Positions 1 through 9,314 of a stretch of 22,195 nucleotides of DNA are shown here, in pieces. The DNA is from Hypsibius dujardini (taxonomy: Eukaryota > Tardigrada > Eutardigrada > Parachela > Hypsibiidae): contig LRSR01014059.1 in NCBI GenBank assembly GCA_001579985.1, positions 1-22,195 of the forward strand, read 5' to 3'. The first letter of the stretch is position 1. Every line of letters begins with the position of its first letter. Made by a program: the position numbers and the translations under genes. The notes under the pieces are model-generated. The model was not told where the DNA came from and did no database searches. It was given only the letters and a program-made list of their open reading frames with translations.

Positions 1-45
<45 letters not shown>

Positions 46-46
46 G
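1..46 (+). repeat. (TGTC)n array, TMEM245 intron
   Basis: A perfect tetranucleotide array runs from the window edge to 46, in the intron before the first visible exon. Confidence 0.95.
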
Positions 47-104
47 ATTACGTGTTTGTCTCTGTCTTATTGTCTCTGTATGTCAACTTTTTATGCTTTT
101 ATAG

Positions 105-477
105 ATGCCTGCCCGGTATGGCGTCTCCACCATTGTTGGCGGAGTTGAAGCTGTTCGGTGTGAACAAGGAGAAACAGGGCACGCGGTATATGCTGTATCT
201 TTTCTGGATGTTTGCCTTGGTGGAAGTGCTCACGCACTACTACGTCATTCCCCTGCTACTTGTTCCGGTGGCGTATCGGATTGCCCGGGTGTTTGGACAG
301 AAACGGGGAGCGTGGACTGCGTTGGCACAGTACGTCCAGGAGTTGAAGAATAAAGCGAAAGGGTGGGTGATGTCCCGCCGGGATATTGTCGCGCCGACTG
401 CGTTGAGAGGACTGGTCAGATTGGCCAAACAGGGCGATGCTAAGGTTAGTCGTTCTGCTCACTTCTGTCCTTGCCTC

Positions 478-508
<31 letters not shown>

Positions 509-2042
509 TTTTGTCTGTATGTATATCTGTACATTTCAAATTTCTCTTCTAGATGCTGACTCTATTGGAAGACTGTGTGGATGAGAGCGTTTCCTTACTC
601 CTGGTCTTGATGGTGTTTGTGGGGATGGGTGTGTCCGGTCTGATAGTGACCATGCAAGTCCAACAAGAGACTGTCTACTTGGTGGGAATGTCGTCCGAAT
701 TCTTGAATGAAACGATTGTGAATCATCCGGAGTATATGCAGTGGCTACCTGAGGGTGCTCAAGTTCAGGAAACTGTGCGCTCTGCGATGGACTCTGTCTA
801 CATGTATGGTCGAGACTGGATTGTTGGCTCGGTAAGACGTCAGTTTGTCTGCCTGTCTGTCTTTCTGTCGGTCAATCTGTCTTTGTCGGCTCTGCTGGTC
901 TGTATGTTTGCTTGATTCTTTGTCTGCAGCTCTTTCTGCCTGCCTCCCTGTTTTCTTCTGTTCCTGTTTACGTTAAAGTAGTTCGTTTCTGTTTTGTTCA
1001 TAGTTGAGGGAAGCGATTTCGGATGAAAATGCGACGCGAGCGGGCCTGATCGAAAAAGAGATCCTTTCCCTTGCTGATCGGGTGTACCAGTTTTACGTGC
1101 CTCGGAATCGTTCCATCTCCATCCCGCACGGCATGCTCCGACAAAATTCCATCTGGGGCAACCGTAGCCTAGCGAATCCCCTGTATCCGCTGTTATCGGA
1201 GCATGACGACAAATGGTGGTCCTTCCATGTTTGGGCGCAGCTCAACGAGACCTGGTATAAGGCCAGCGGCGCTTTGGACTGGAAAAGTGCGACGGCATAT
1301 ATTAAAAACAACATTGATACTTTTACTTCGGTATGAGTGATACAGCGCTGTCAGGGACTTAAAGTTGCCTGTCTGTCTGTCTGACCATCTGCCTGGTTCC
1401 TCGTTTGTCTGCCTGTTTGACTATCTATTTGTCTGTCAGTCTGTCTGTGTCTGTCTGTCTGTCTGTGTCTGTCTGCCTGTCTCTGTGTTTGTCTATCTGT
1501 CTGTCTGTGTCTGTCTGCCTGTCTCTGTGTTTGTCTATCTGTTTGTCTGTGTCTGTCTGCTTGTCTCTCTGTTTGTCTATCTGTCTGTCTCTGCCTATCT
1601 CTCTGCTTGCTTGTCCTTCTGGGACTGTTGTCTGTATTTAACTCGTCCGTCCGCCGGCCAAAGACTTATTTTCTCACCTCTTCTTGTTTTGTCTTGAGGT
1701 TATGGAGTCGATATGGGGAATCTGCAAAGGGAATTTCGCCATGGTCTTCTCTCTTATCACGACGATCCTTTCCATTTTCTTAATATACTTCTCCGCTTTG
1801 GTGCACTTCATCTTCTGCGGAGTACGTCAATCTGATTCGGCTAATTTATAATTATCAATGTACATTAACGCTACTCGTTTTTCATTCTTCAGCTAGTCTA
1901 CATTGCTGCGCTTTACTATCTTCTCTGTTCGAGTAAGGACCGCTACAGGCCACTGGACCTCATTGGCGTTATCAGTCCATCGGTTGCTGAAGCTGGCCAT
2001 GTTGCCGAAATCATCGAGCAAACCATCAGGTCTGTCTGTCTT

Positions 2043-2089
<47 letters not shown>

Positions 2090-2694
2090 GATTATGTGTT
2101 TGTCTTCCTAACTGTCTGTCTATCTCTGCCTGACTGTCTTTCTGTCTGTTTGTCTGTTTGTATGTCTGTCTGTCTGTCTGTATGTCTGCCTCTCTTTCTA
2201 TTTGTTTTTCTGTCTTTTTGACTGTCTCTCTTTCGGTCTGCCCTGTGTGCCAGTCTTGCTACTATAAGTCTACCTGTTTTTCTGATTGTAGTTTTTTTCT
2301 CTCTTTCTGTTGAGTCAACGTATTGTCAATTGTAGCGATATTTTTGCGGCATCATTCAAAATGGCTGCCTTCTACGGCTTCTTCACCTGGGTGTTGCTGT
2401 CGCTCTTCGGCATCTACATCCGCTTCATCCCATCCGTACTGGCCAGTCTGCTGGCTGTCTGTCCGCTCGTTCCACCCTACGTGGCGTGCATTCCCGCGTT
2501 GTGCGAGCTGTGGTTCCTGCGCGGGGAATACATCCCGGCCATTCTTATGGCGTTGGGTGCCGTTGGGCCGAGCATGTTCGTTGACATTGCCATTTACGGG
2601 GATGTCAAAACGTAAGTCAAGAGACAGGCAGACTGAGCGGCAAGCAGATACCCAGATAGGCAGACAAACAAACAGACAGACAGACAGACAGACG

Positions 2695-2730
<36 letters not shown>

Positions 2731-3578
2731 GGTACAGATACATAGACATGTCTTAATCTTTGGATGGCTTCAGAGCTCACCCTTACATGTTCGCACTGAG
2801 CGTCGCCGGTGGAATCATAGCGATGGGTCTCGAAGGTGCCGTTTTGGGCCCAGTCATGCTGTGCATTCTCCTAATCGTCGTGCAAGTCTACCGGCGAATC
2901 CTCCAGCGATCTCCGAAACCTAACGACCCGACCGTGCCGACTTCATTGGGACAGGCCCTTGCCGACACTCTGATCAGCCCAACTACACCGGACGAGAAGA
3001 AGATAACCAGTGACACCGGAATCAACATGATGAATGTCTTCAACAGGCAGGAGTCGGTATCGACCTATCCAGCGGCGTTGCTGGCGGTGGCGGAAGCTGA
3101 GGTCTCGCTACTGCGACAGACGCCGGAGCCGGAGCCGCTGGTTGACTCCTCGGTCGACTCGCCCTCCAAGAGTTTCGCTAGCCCGAACGCGGATGCTCTG
3201 TCGACGTCCCGAAGAAGGGAACGGTTGTCGAGTTTCGGCTCGAAGGGCGGCCTCGACCGGAAGCAGAGCACACCGAAGGAGTCCTCTTCAGCGACAGCCA
3301 TCCCGGATTTCGGCCAGAGGTATCACAGCGCTTTCTGTTGTTTTAGTTGGTATTTATTTGGTTGGTATAAACATTTAATTATCATATGATACTTGAGAAA
3401 AAATAAATTTAAAATAAATTAAAATAAAATAAAATAAAATAAAATAAAAATAAATAAAATAAAAATAAAATAAAATAAAATAGACAGGTATTAAATAAAA
3501 TATGTCACAGTGTAATCCTGCGATAATTTGACTCCCTTTTCTTTTTTTCATAGTCCAGTCATCCGGACATCCCTGTGA
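105..3578 (+). CDS. TMEM245: TMEM245-like membrane protein (AI-2E transporter superfamily), 5' partial
   Basis: Eight exons give about 684 residues: 105-444, 553-831, 1004-1330, 1699-1821, 1893-2029, 2336-2611, 2774-3319 and 3554-3578. All junctions are GT-AG and phases agree. The first exon starts in mid-codon after an AG at 103-104, so the N-terminus lies left of the window. The protein has many hydrophobic segments. The best match to TMEM245 is in exons 4-7: a hydrophobic exon ending FIFCG, then SSKDRYRPLD, FKMAAFYGFFTW, FGIYIRFIPSVLA, FVDIAIYGD and HPYMFALSVAGG followed by GLEGAVLGPVML, the C-terminal signature of this family. The animal family is a predicted multispanning protein of uncertain transport role. 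The cytosolic tail is Ser/Pro/Glu-rich and longer than I recall for the human protein. The last exon (SPVIRTSL then stop) is inferred from a phase-compatible AGAG/GTATCA donor and a strong pyrimidine-tract acceptor. Without that splice, the ORF would end at 3389. Confidence 0.88.
480..512 (+). repeat. (TGTC)n array, TMEM245 intron 445-552
   Basis: A short array with a degenerate 3' end occupies the middle of a 108-bp intron. Confidence 0.9.
1369..1614 (+). repeat. Degenerate TGTC/TGCC array, TMEM245 intron 1331-1698
   Basis: This old-looking array has many T/C transitions and contains a roughly 52-bp higher-order duplication (around 1455-1560). Intron 832-1003 carries a still more decayed version. 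Confidence 0.85.
2030..2250 (+). repeat. (TGTC)n array starting at a splice donor
   Basis: The array begins at the donor itself (CAG/GTCTGTCTG), is nearly perfect to 2090 and then degenerates. The intron is 2030-2335. Confidence 0.9.
2637..2735 (+). repeat. (CAGA)n array, TMEM245 intron 2612-2773
   Basis: Same repeat family as the other TMEM245 arrays but in inverse orientation, so the transcript reads GACA. Confidence 0.9.
3397..3483 (+). repeat. (AAATA)n array with many AATAAA hexamers
   Basis: An A/T pentanucleotide-like array lies in the last TMEM245 intron (3320-3553). It supplies several AATAAA hexamers just after an alternative stop at 3389. Confidence 0.9.
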
Positions 3579-4459
3579 TATTTCCTCTCATGCTTATATC
3601 TGCATCCACCTTTTATGTTCCTCCTTTCGGCTGATCTTCCCGTCTGAGACAATCTTATGGTCTTTCATTCTGATGAACCAGTGCAAGTTTTAGTATACGA
3701 AATGCGATACGAACAAGAACGAGAAGTCATGGTAAACACTCAGCCACCGACAAAATCAATGAATTTGTCATTCAATCAATCAATTAATCTCGCATTGGCA
3801 TCAGTGGAGCAATGTGTTGGACAGAGCGTTGACTGTTTACACAAAAAACCGACCGAATTAAAGCCAACTTTTTTCCGGAATTGGGGTGGTCGGAGTTTGA
3901 GCCATTTTGGTCAACGCGTGCAGTTGTTTTTTACCACGCAGGCTTCGCTCAGTCGATTGACTGATTGACATGGAATTATTTTGGCGATCTGGTGTTAAAT
4001 TAATGAATCAAGCGACGTGAGAAAGAACTGCACGCATTGGCCGATATTGGCTCAAACTCCGACCACCCATTTTTGCTGGGCGCCGGAAAAAAAGTTGGCT
4101 TTAATTCGGTCGGCCTGAGGTTCTTGCCACGTTTGTAGTTTGCGCACTCACGCCGAATGAGCTTTAATTTGTGTGATATGAAAGCGGGGCGCTTTAGAGT
4201 GCGCGTCTTTATATTAAGTTGAATTGAAAAGGCATGCGGAAATATGTTTCCAGTTGGCCGATTCCCAGCCAAGTCAAGGACAACCGGCTGCGACGGAGAC
4301 AGTCACTCACGCACTAGTCACGATGCTCATACCATTAGCTTACGAGACCAGCAGTACAATGATTCAGAGTGACAGTCCTCCGCTCGGGCAATGTCTGACC
4401 AACCGGAAATCGCAAAGTCTCAAACCAGTTTTTCCACTTCCCATGCCTAGTTTCATTGC
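3579..4459. other. Intergenic, no gene seen apart from the inverted repeat
   Basis: Apart from the fold-back repeat, this spacer shows no convincing exon on either strand. Open frames across it are short and partly mirror each other because both repeat arms are read in the same frame. Confidence 0.6.
3849..4113. repeat. Imperfect inverted repeat (fold-back/MITE-like)
   Basis: The left arm 3849-3937 begins CCGACCGAATTAAAGCCAAC. The right arm 4016-4113 is its reverse complement, ending GGCTTTAATTCGGTCGG. The arms share long blocks, including GGTGGTCGGAGTTTGAGCCA and the CGTGCAGTT block, with small indels. The spacer is 78 bp. I see no target-site duplication and no coding capacity. Confidence 0.75.
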
Positions 4460-4561
4460 ATGTATCCGAATAGTTTTGCTTTTCTCCACTTTCTACCTCT
4501 AATTTGGATTCTGAACCATCTGTATCGACAGAGCATTCCCATGCAAGTGGGGTAAGTTAAG

Positions 4562-4597
<36 letters not shown>

Positions 4598-4805
4598 GGC
4601 AGATAGACAGGCAGATAGGCACAGACAGATAGACAAACAGACAGACAAACAGGCAGATAGACAGACATGCAGACAAATAGGATATTGATCAAATGTCTTA
4701 TCTATTTACAGTGTGAAAACAGGTTTTTACTTCGTTTCCTACGCAGCTGGGATATTTCCTGACCGACAGTCAACATTTCGCGACCGGAATTGCATTATTG
4801 ATTGA
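4460..4805 (+). CDS. Possible two-exon small gene or 5' exons, unknown function
   Basis: Exon 4460-4551 ends at a near-perfect donor (GTAAGT) and exon 4712-4805 follows a TTTACAG acceptor. The join is in phase and gives 61 residues from the first ATG after an in-frame stop at 4448. The N-terminal third is hydrophobic (FAFLHFLPLIWIL, a possible signal anchor); the rest includes KTGFYFVSYAAGIFPD. The 160-bp intron holds a (CAGA)n array, as confirmed introns in this window do, and that is the main reason to take it seriously. I recognise no family. It may instead be upstream non-coding exons of the PH-domain gene starting at 5352. Confidence 0.3.
4562..4672 (+). repeat. (CAGA)n array in a candidate intron
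   Basis: The array begins 10 bases after a GTAAGT donor and ends 40 bases before a TTTACAG acceptor. Confidence 0.9.
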
Positions 4806-5351
4806 TCCGCGTGCGCGAGTGCTAGCTATCACTAAATAGCCGATCTAGTTATCCATCCGTCTGGGACCGACTTTTCCGCTTCTCGCCACACTTGTTTCGA
4901 CTTTGGCCTTTTTGGCACTGTAAAGTGGCGGATTTATCGATGTTATTGTGAACATTTCGTAGTGCTGCCGTGCCTCCCAGCAGCCGGTGGTCCGTCCGTG
5001 GATTGCGAAAGGCCGGTTATTATTACCGACGAAACGGACAGGGAGAGAGAGAGAGGGGCGGAGCGATCGGAAGAGTAAATTTCAAAACTGCGCGACAGCT
5101 GCGATTTTTTCTCCATTTTTACAGCGCACGCACACATTCGTCGTAAAAATCGGTCCCCTTTTTTTATTGTACATCGCAGTGGAATTATAAAGATCTGGAG
5201 CGGGGCGGATTCCGTGGCCGAATCTGTTGTCGGTTGTCTGCCTCATCGGTCGGCTGGAGTTTCTGTGTCGCTCAATTGACCGGAGATTATCTCTTTGTTT
5301 TATTTTAAAATCGGATTTTCCTTCGTCGAGAGGATTTTCCTTCGTCGAGAC
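4806..5351 (+). promoter_or_regulatory. Likely promoter and 5' UTR region of the PH-domain gene
   Basis: There is no coding signal here. The segment includes a GA-rich tract next to a GC-rich run (about 5040-5070) and ends with a 19-nt perfect tandem duplication directly before the start codon. The promoter role is inferred from position only. Confidence 0.35.
5313..5350 (+). repeat. 19-nt perfect tandem duplication abutting a start codon
   Basis: GGATTTTCCTTCGTCGAGA occurs at 5313-5331 and again at 5332-5350. One base separates the second copy from the ATG at 5352, so it would lie at the very end of the 5' UTR. Confidence 0.95.
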
Positions 5352-6540
5352 ATGTCGTGCCGGGATTTTGAAGGACAACTGCTGCGGGTAAGGGGAATGA
5401 CTGAATTCATTGAGGAATACGCGGAGCGGGATTTTGTTTAATAAAATGTCTGGATGTCTGGGTTGTCTGTGTGTAGAAAAAGTGGAACGGTTGGCGGAAG
5501 TGCTGGATCTTGTTACGTCGCGGCACACTCTCTGTCCACGAAAAGCGGTATGATTAAAATTATCAGAAATTTTTAATATTATTTATAATTTATATAATCT
5601 ATATTTTTATAATTTTTTTAATTTTTATAATTTTTTTAATTTTCATAATTTTTATAATTTTTATAGTTTTTATAATTTTTATAGTTTTTATAATTTTTAT
5701 AATTTTTATAATTTATACAATTTTATAAGTTTAGTTATTCTGACTTATTTTATATTACAGTATAGTAAAGACATTCTAATTCTTATTACTGAATTATTTA
5801 GCTTGCAAAAATTTAGCCTGTGAGAGACAGAGAAAAAGAGAGACGGACAGAGTGATTGACAGACAGACAGGCAGACAAACAGACAGATAGTCAAACAGGC
5901 AGACAGACAAACAGGCAGACAGGTAAATAAACAGACAGACAGAAAGACAGACAAACTGACAGACAAATTGACAGACAGACAGACAGGCATAAAGGCAAGC
6001 AGGCAAGAAGACAAGCAGACAGACAGGCAGAAAGACAGATAGGCAGACACCCGACAGTGTTCCAGGTCTCTCTGATCTGCAGTTGTTGATCATTATAATT
6101 ATAATATTAAACGGTTCTTATCTTTTACATAACAGGACCAACTTACCAATAGAGCCAAAGACACCTACGATGAAGAGGAAGGCGGTCCATCACTTTTATC
6201 ACTTGGACTTAGCAAACTTAACGGTAAAAATTCAACCCCGTGCCGGTTAAAGCTTGTTGTCATTGCTAATCGTGAAGGACGTGCCGCCTGGCGCCTACGG
6301 CTGATGACAGCATCGAAGGCATCGATGAGGAAGTTTCCCCACGGCGGAGAAAAACAATCCTTTTCATTTCTAAGTTGTGCGTCCGCTGGAAGGCTGATTT
6401 GTTTGTTTACACTTTCCAGACGGGAAAAAATCCTTCGGGCATCAAGCTGCGCTTTCAAAGTGGAGAAGTTCTGAAATTTCGTGTGCCTGGAACATCCGGG
6501 GAACTCTATCGCGAAGTAAATGCAACCATTTGCAAAAATT

Positions 6541-6577
<37 letters not shown>

Positions 6578-7370
6578 TAGACAGACAGACAGACAAACAG
6601 AGAAAAGAACGACTATATCGATAGTCAGATAAGTTTTCTGAGGGACCAATATTTTTTTTGCCTTGATTAGGAATGGATGGCGCTCTTTCGCGAGCACATA
6701 AATTACGCCAACCGTTGCATGGGCGTATCATCATCCATCCTTGGACCAGCCGAGTCAGACAGCATGCTGGTCAGCCTTGCCAAAAACTCTAAGGAGCGAA
6801 TGGACGTGTTGCAACAATCTCTGCTGGCCTTTCATACCGCAGTTCGAGAAAGGCAAGCGCGTATTGACAGTGGCGTCGTGGAGAGCCTCCATGATGTGGC
6901 GGGCGCAGCGGAAAGAGCGCAAAAATCTATGAAAGAGTTCTACGATGCAGTTCTTCAAGAAAATTTGGTACGTAAGATCTAATATTAAAAAAAAGTGAAA
7001 TGCATTTTTTTAATTTTTTGGTTGATCGTTTTAGTTTCGAGCGGAAGAACTGGCAAAGGAACAAGATCGTGCGGACTTAGCGGAAGACACTCTCGACATC
7101 GTTGCGAAAAAATACAACACCATGTTAATTAACATCGACCGTAGCCAATCCGGCCGCTCGATGTCGTCAGAGTACTTCACCCCGGAAGGATCGCTGCGGG
7201 GCTTCTCAGAGGAATTCCATTCCGACGAGGAACTGTCGCTGGTGAACCATGAGCCCGAAACTATTGCCTTTGAGAAGGATAATACTGCGCTGATGGCTCG
7301 GGCAAATCTCCGAGATGACATCGACCAAGTCTGTAAGAGATCATGGACTTGTTCGACAAACTTCGATGGC

Positions 7371-7401
<31 letters not shown>

Positions 7402-8053
7402 GTGTCTGTGTGTCTGTGTGTCTGTCTGTGTGTCTGTCTGTCTGTGTGTCTGTCTGTCCGTCTGTGTGTCTGTGTGTCTGTGTGTCATTGTGTGTGTGTG
7501 TCCGTCTGTCTGTTTGTCTCTGTTTGTCTGTCTACCTGTCTGCCTGCTTGTCTGTCTGTCTATCTGTCTGCCTACTTGCCTGCCTTCACGGGTCTGACCG
7601 TCGATCTACCTTTTGGCCAATATCCCTGGCTTCTCTTTTGCAGCCGGGTTTTTATCTCTGTGGGAATGAATGTTTTCTACATACACCATTTCCTGTTTCC
7701 AGTAAGGGGACTCGACGCGGCGGCTAAACGTCGTCAGACACCGCGATTGGCGTCCTTCGGCCCAATGTCCATTGCAGGATCCTCTTACGAGGACGTTTCC
7801 CGGGCGAGCCGCTTCGAGGACTGCATCTCGTTGGACACGCGCTCTTTCATAATCTCAAATGGCGATTTGTCGTCACGAGGCATTGATTCAGACGTTTCGA
7901 AGAGTAGCCACTATACCGATGCTCGCAGCAGTTTTGCCTCCGATGCTCAAAGTAAGTTATAGACAAAAAGGCAGCCAGACAGACAGCCAGACAGACAGAC
8001 AGACAGACAGACAGACAGGCAGACAGACTAACAGACTAACAGACAGACAAACA

Positions 8054-8091
<38 letters not shown>

Positions 8092-8227
8092 TACAGACAC
8101 ACAGACACACAGACAGGTAACTGAGAGGTAGACATCGAGGTAAAAAGTATTTAAATATGGCATAAAGTTTTGTGTTTGATTTGTACTAGGTTTCAAATCT
8201 GCCGTTTCGGACGTGCGGAGTCCTTGA
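5352..8227 (+). CDS. PH-domain and coiled-coil protein, OSBP/CERT-like N-terminal architecture
   Basis: Eight exons encode 405 residues: 5352-5387, 5477-5547, 6136-6223, 6375-6515, 6671-6967, 7035-7332, 7703-7951 and 8190-8227. All are GT-AG with consistent phases. Residues about 4-125 form a PH domain: it opens [17 protein letters not shown], has strands around [12 protein letters not shown] and LFVYTF, and closes with the conserved helix Trp at about 114 ([11 protein letters not shown]). PH domains bind phosphoinositides or proteins at membranes. Residues about 136-248 look like a charged coiled coil. Residues about 256-263 (SEYFTPEG) resemble a phospho-FFAT motif, and a Ser/Asp/Glu-rich tail follows. 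The FEGxLL opening and the order PH, coil, FFAT-like resemble oxysterol-binding-protein relatives and CERT. No lipid-binding domain follows: the last exon ends SAVSDVRSP, then stop. Family placement is inference; the PH call is firm. The start is the first ATG, directly after a 19-nt tandem duplication. Confidence 0.8.
5566..5735 (+). repeat. AT-rich (TTTTTATAA)n tract
   Basis: A low-complexity T/A tract fills the first part of the PH-gene intron 5548-6135. Confidence 0.85.
5829..6050 (+). repeat. (CAGA)n array, PH-gene intron 5548-6135
   Basis: A long, interrupted CAGA/CAGG array in the second half of the intron. Confidence 0.9.
6541..6600 (+). repeat. (CAGA)n array, PH-gene intron 6516-6670
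   Basis: A nearly perfect array about 25 bases after the donor. Confidence 0.92.
7370..7585 (+). repeat. (TGTC)n with TGTG interruptions, PH-gene intron 7333-7702
   Basis: A compound TGTC/TGTG array starts about 35 bases after the donor. Confidence 0.9.
7965..8117 (+). repeat. (CAGA)n plus (CA)n compound array, PH-gene intron 7952-8189
   Basis: A CAGA array is interrupted by a 36-base (CA)n run at about 8054-8089. Confidence 0.92.
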
Positions 8228-8423
8228 TTTTTAAGCAACCTCGGAGAGCAAGCTTGGGCACCTACTTAAGATTTTCCAGCTAATACCATGTGACTCAAAA
8301 TCGAGTCCGTTTTTAGTGATATATGGATTTTCGAAAGTGGACATATTAGTAGAAATGGTCGTCGATACAAAATTTTAGTTGCGAACTTAGGAATAAGTTT
8401 TATCAGCAAAGCATATCCAGGCA

Positions 8424-8657
8424 TCAGGCGAAGTTGTTTGACTCGTAAACCGTCACTTTGTACTGTACGCCGTTATCGCTTTGAATTCCAGATGGAACAC
8501 GGCTGTCCCTGTAGAATAAATTTCTTTTTTAAGACTGTTTTAAGAACAGACAAACAAACACACAGACACACAGACACACAGATACACAGACACACATACA
8601 GATAGATAGACACACAGACACACAAACAGACATACACACAAACAGACATACACACAA

Positions 8658-8720
<63 letters not shown>

Positions 8721-9273
8721 CATAGACAAACAGACAGATACGGTCAGATAGGGAGAACAAAACATGGACGGAGAGGCAGATAGTCTGAAGGTCTAATAGG
8801 TATTGATCTTACTCAACGATCTTGAATTTGGTCAAATCCATTGCTGGAAAGTGCGTGTCACAGTCGAACTTTGATTGCACTTCCGTATAGTAAACACGGT
8901 GGAGAAATGGGGACTGAAGAGTCTCCTGATAAACTGTGGTCCCGCCCAGGCTCCAAATAGTCTCAATACCGCCGTTTCTGAGTGACTTCTCGTCCCAGAT
9001 AAGCCCGGTGGCGTCAAGGAAGGACTCCACAAACCGAAGGTTCTTGTCCTCCGGTTGAGGTCGCGACGTTTTGGAGACGACAACTTTCAGAAGATTCTCA
9101 TAGTCTTTTGGGTCGTGAATGGATTCGTAAGTAATCCGACCGAAAATGACCGCATTCTGATTTTCTGCAAAAAAGGAAGGTCCGCCTGTCGTCAGCTCTT
9201 TGGTTTAACATCTGCCTTGTATGTCTGCCTGTCTGCCTTTCTGCCTTTCTGCCTTTCTGCCTAGTTCTCCAGG

Positions 9274-9314
<41 letters not shown>

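Noticed and set aside
1365-1697. Open frames encoding Cys-Leu-Ser-Val or Arg-Gln-Thr-Asp repeats (also at 7343, 8473, 12177, 14210, 14662 and others)
   Set aside because: They are translations of the tetranucleotide arrays. Twelve bases of (TGTC)n read in any frame give a four-residue repeat without stops, and the frames lie inside introns.
3657-4272. Protein-coding genes on both strands around the inverted repeat (shared PTELKPTFF)
   Set aside because: The shared peptide arises because both arms of the inverted repeat are read in the same frame on opposite strands. There is no start, splice or family support.
5082-5528. Minus-strand ORF of 148 codons over the PH-gene start
   Set aside because: It is a shadow of the 5' UTR and first exons on the plus strand, with no recognisable domain.
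6276-6374. Longer PH-gene exon 4 starting near 6278
   Set aside because: The frame is open, but the upstream AG is in the wrong phase. The acceptor after a pyrimidine tract at 6373-6374 agrees in phase and keeps the PH fold compact.
8513-8520. AATAAA as a clear polyadenylation signal for the PH gene
   Set aside because: Possible, but it lies inside the DHFR intron next to the repeat and nearly 300 bp past the stop, so it is reported only as a possible overlap, not as a terminator feature.
8811-8816. TAA after KIVE as the DHFR stop codon
   Set aside because: The TAA is part of a GTAAGA donor. A phase-compatible exon at 8424-8508 restores the DHFR C-terminal strand GVQYKVTVYE.
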